64,000 bases of DNA from Clostridium felsineum DSM 794 (GTDB lineage Bacteria > Bacillota > Clostridia > Clostridiales > Clostridiaceae), in the NCBI RefSeq assembly GCF_002006355.2, contig NZ_CP096981.1, positions 273,218 to 337,217 of the forward strand. Reading direction: 5' to 3'. The notes beneath the pieces were generated by a model, which did not search any database, was not told the origin of the DNA, and worked only from the letters and a program-made list of their open reading frames with translations. Below, piece after piece: positions 61,889 through 64,000 of this stretch. Position 1 is the first letter of the stretch. Every line of letters starts with the position of its first letter. Made by a program: the position numbers and the translations under genes.

Positions 61889-63157
61889 TTAATTTAAGTT
61901 ACATGTGAACGTTGTAACACTTTGAGCAGGAAGTGCTGCAGTAAAGCTTGAACCATTTGTATTTATAGTAGAATTTGATTTAGCCATATTGGCTGAGCCT
62001 GTTGTGACATATGATGTTATATTAGAAATTTTTCCATTTTGCATAGTGAAATTTTGATTTACTGAGTAAGCGTTTTTGTTTATGGCAACGATAACTACCT
62101 TATTATTGCCTGTGTAAGCTGACACAAATACATTACCTGTTGGATTCTTTGTTGCATCTACTCTTACATATCCAGGGCGAACAAATTTGGAGAAATGAGC
62201 CATCATATACCCACGCTTGCTTATGTTACCATCCTCTTTAATAAGTCCATAGGATCTTCTGATGTACCACCATACATATGCTTGGAAATCACCTTCTACC
62301 ATGGCATTGTTTATGTGATTGGCAACATCTAAAGCTTCAGGCCATCGATCTGCTGAATTAGCATCACTGTTTGGTACATATACCTCAGTCATCCACAGAT
62401 CTTTTCCTGCTGCTTTTTGTTTGAAAAGCGGATAAGCAAAATCTTTAACTTGAGTACCATAAGTATGCGTACCAAGTATGTCCATATTAGCAAGTGCCTT
62501 TGGATCATTTAAAATAGGATCGTACATGCTTTTTTGATAAGAGAATGATTCTGGTGACATTACCTTACAGTTAATTGATCCAGCATAATCTCTCATAAAG
62601 CGAAGAACTTCTTGTGGTGTCCACCAAGTCCAGTCCTGTCCATAATCAGGTTCATTTTGTACAGAAATAGCATATAAGTTTACACCATTATTTTTCATAT
62701 ATGAAACGAAATCATTAAGGTACTGAGCATAGTCAGCATATTTGTTGTATCTAAGACGCTGAGCATTTTTACCATTTCTATTAAAGGTTTCAGTCATGGA
62801 GCTTGGAGGATTCCAAGGTGTAGCAAAAACCAGTGCTCCATGAGAAATGGCATTTTTAGCAGTTGGTAATTCTTTATACCAATTGTTTCTATTAGAATCT
62901 ACAAATATTCTTACAATAGAAAGTCCTAATTGATTGTCTCCATTTCCAAAAGCTGTTTCTCTTTGGGAGGGTGTTAAATCTCCAGCCCAAGCTACAGAGT
63001 TCATTCCTCCAAAACCACGAATTACTTGCTCCTTAGCTGATAAATTTACCATAGCACTTGAGGCTGCTTTAATTGAGGTAGTACCATCAGTAAATGGTAA
63101 ACATATCATGGAGAATGCCATTACAGATAATACTATTTTCTTTATTTTATTGTTCAA
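61889..63157 (-). CDS. secreted GH30 glucuronoxylanase
   Basis: 422 residues. Signal peptide (1-32), (beta/alpha)8 domain and side beta-sandwich of GH30 subfamily 8: acid/base Glu169 in SVQNEPD, nucleophile Glu258 in WMTEVY, and WWYIRRSYGLI (296-306), the Arg-rich strand that binds the 4-O-methyl-glucuronate branch in XynC-type enzymes. It cuts xylan next to glucuronic-acid branches. C-terminal sandwich ends in PAQSVTTFTC. AGGAGGC before the ATG. 13 nt after the next GH30 gene. Confidence 0.92.
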   Translation of the reverse strand: MNNKIKKIVLSVMAFSMICLPFTDGTTSIKAASSAMVNLSAKEQVIRGFGGMNSVAWAGDLTPSQRETAFGNGDNQLGLSIVRIFVDSNRNNWYKELPTAKNAISHGALVFATPWNPPSSMTETFNRNGKNAQRLRYNKYADYAQYLNDFVSYMKNNGVNLYAISVQNEPDYGQDWTWWTPQEVLRFMRDYAGSINCKVMSPESFSYQKSMYDPILNDPKALANMDILGTHTYGTQVKDFAYPLFKQKAAGKDLWMTEVYVPNSDANSADRWPEALDVANHINNAMVEGDFQAYVWWYIRRSYGLIKEDGNISKRGYMMAHFSKFVRPGYVRVDATKNPTGNVFVSAYTGNNKVVIVAINKNAYSVNQNFTMQNGKISNITSYVTTGSANMAKSNSTINTNGSSFTAALPAQSVTTFTCNLN

Positions 63158-63170
63158 TTAAATAGCCTCC

Positions 63171-64000
63171 TTAGTTGTTAGTTGGTTCGAATATCCATAA
63201 CTGATTAGTATGTCCACCATAAGTCCATTGACATACATTAGTACCGTCGTAAGTTCCGAAATTGTAGTCGTCTAAAACCTTAGTTCCATTACTGCTCATA
63301 GTTGCAATATAATAAGCGCCATTAGTTGAAGAAGGATTTATAGAATATTTTTGTGCAGTACCTGAGTAAGCATTGTAAATTTGAATATTTGCTCCGTCCG
63401 TATTTGAGCCATTAGCTACATCAAGCATAAAATTTCCTAAAGCACTTGTTAAAGTTACATATCCATCTCCAGTGTTTGTAAGGTACCATTTTTGACCAGG
63501 GACACCTGAACCAGTTCTAAGATCAACATTTTGACCAGCTCTGCCATTGTTATCTGCAACTTCAAGATATTTTTGAGCATTAACATTTTTGATGTAATAC
63601 CAACCATTACTTAAAGTTGTATTAGTAGGAGTAGGTGTTGGAGTAGGTGTTGGGTCGTTATTAGAACTTAAGTCTGCAACGAAAGTAGTTACACTTTGTG
63701 CTGGAAGTGCTGCTGTAAAGCTTCCATTAGCTGCAGTTATATCAGCTGATTTAGCCATGTTAGCTGAGCCTGAAGTTACGTATGAGGATACTTTAGAAAC
63801 GCTTCCATTTTGCATATTGAAGCTTTGATTTACTGAATAAGTTCCTTGGTTTATTGCAACAACAACAACTTTATTATTTCCTGTATACGCTGATACATAA
63901 ACATTTGATTGAGGACTATTTGTAGCATCAACTCTATTGTAGCCATTTTGGATGAATTTTGAGAATTGACCCATTACATATGTTTTTTTGTAAGTCTCGT
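63171..64000 (-). CDS. GH30-type enzyme with ricin B lectin (CBM13) domain, 5' end beyond window
   Basis: Only the C-terminal part is here; the frame is open to the right edge (last codons near 63998), so the ATG at 63974 is internal. Visible: the end of a GH30 beta-sandwich (VMGQFSKFIQNGYNRVDAT... PAQSVTTFV), a Thr-Pro linker (PTPTPTPT) and a ricin-type beta-trefoil (about 140 residues; GWYYIKNVNAQKYLEV, QKWYLT, NQLWIFEP) that binds xylan. It heads the xylan operon seen on the minus strand; the GH30 part is similar to the neighbour, suggesting duplication. Confidence 0.9.
   Translation of the reverse strand, partial: ETYKKTYVMGQFSKFIQNGYNRVDATNSPQSNVYVSAYTGNNKVVVVAINQGTYSVNQSFNMQNGSVSKVSSYVTSGSANMAKSADITAANGSFTAALPAQSVTTFVADLSSNNDPTPTPTPTPTNTTLSNGWYYIKNVNAQKYLEVADNNGRAGQNVDLRTGSGVPGQKWYLTNTGDGYVTLTSALGNFMLDVANGSNTDGANIQIYNAYSGTAQKYSINPSSTNGAYYIATMSSNGTKVLDDYNFGTYDGTNVCQWTYGGHTNQLWIFEPTNN

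Noticed and set aside
1..64000. tRNA or rRNA genes, complete transposase genes
   Set aside because: None recognised on reading either strand; short or diverged ones cannot be excluded without a dedicated search.

Overview
The window is AT-rich, low-GC Gram-positive DNA and almost certainly part of a large plasmid of a saccharolytic, solventogenic-type Clostridium. Three things point to this. A Rep_3-type initiator is flanked by phased iterons, next to a ParA gene and a small ribbon-helix-helix partner. There are two ChW-repeat surface proteins, a repeat type typical of Clostridium acetobutylicum and relatives. A xylan-degrading cluster (GH43, GH10, a clan-A hydrolase, GH30, GH30 plus ricin-type lectin) resembles in composition the one I recall from the C. 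acetobutylicum megaplasmid pSOL1. The exact species cannot be fixed from sequence reading alone.

Layout. 0-5.4 kb: the 3' end of an unknown gene, a small membrane protein, a GH1 phospho-beta-glucosidase under an unusual receiver-BTAD regulator, and a membrane-anchored surface protein with near-identical tandem repeats. 6-11 kb: a complete lactose/cellobiose-class PTS operon (IIB, IIC, IIA, an RDD membrane protein, GH1) followed by its GntR/UTRA regulator. 11-17.7 kb: a secreted papain-like protease and two ChW-Big2-transglutaminase paralogues. 18.3-22.2 kb: the plasmid backbone (parA, RHH partner, iterons, rep, iterons). 22.3-28 kb: an island with two paralogous proteins of unknown family, the DUF2922 and DUF1659 genes, a broken MarR-GNAT gene, a YvrJ-family gene with a sigma factor, a HAD phosphatase and a tyrosine recombinase. 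28-46.7 kb: cell-envelope, transport and regulatory genes, including PadR, ArsR and TPR proteins, a class B PBP, tandem RRNPP-type regulators with one candidate signal-peptide gene, a secreted phospholipase C, a HypF-like fragment and an NhaC antiporter. 47-52 kb: a large secreted metalloprotease and a GH5/CBM2 mannanase. 52.5-57.6 kb: two DHA2-type exporters with TetR regulators. 57.7-64 kb: the xylanolytic cluster, running off the right edge.

How the parts fit. The same palindrome (core AATGTTATAACATT) lies twice before the PTS operon and once before the GH5 mannanase 46 kb away. This suggests that one regulator, probably the GntR protein, joins extracellular beta-mannan cleavage to uptake and intracellular hydrolysis of phosphorylated beta-glycosides. 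The YvrJ-sigma operon and the DUF1659-DUF2922 operon carry a matching, non-SigA-like promoter (GTACAC, 14 nt, GAATAATAG), so the sigma factor may control itself and this small-protein system. Two families of intergenic palindromes are unexplained. One has long imperfect stems with a conserved internal asymmetry (five copies, 12-30 kb). The other has an AGGGTT/AACCCT core and is concentrated around rep/par. Several genes (MarR-GNAT, an MFS transporter, a membrane protein at 54.9 kb, HypF-like) look internally deleted or truncated, so the replicon appears to lose gene segments.
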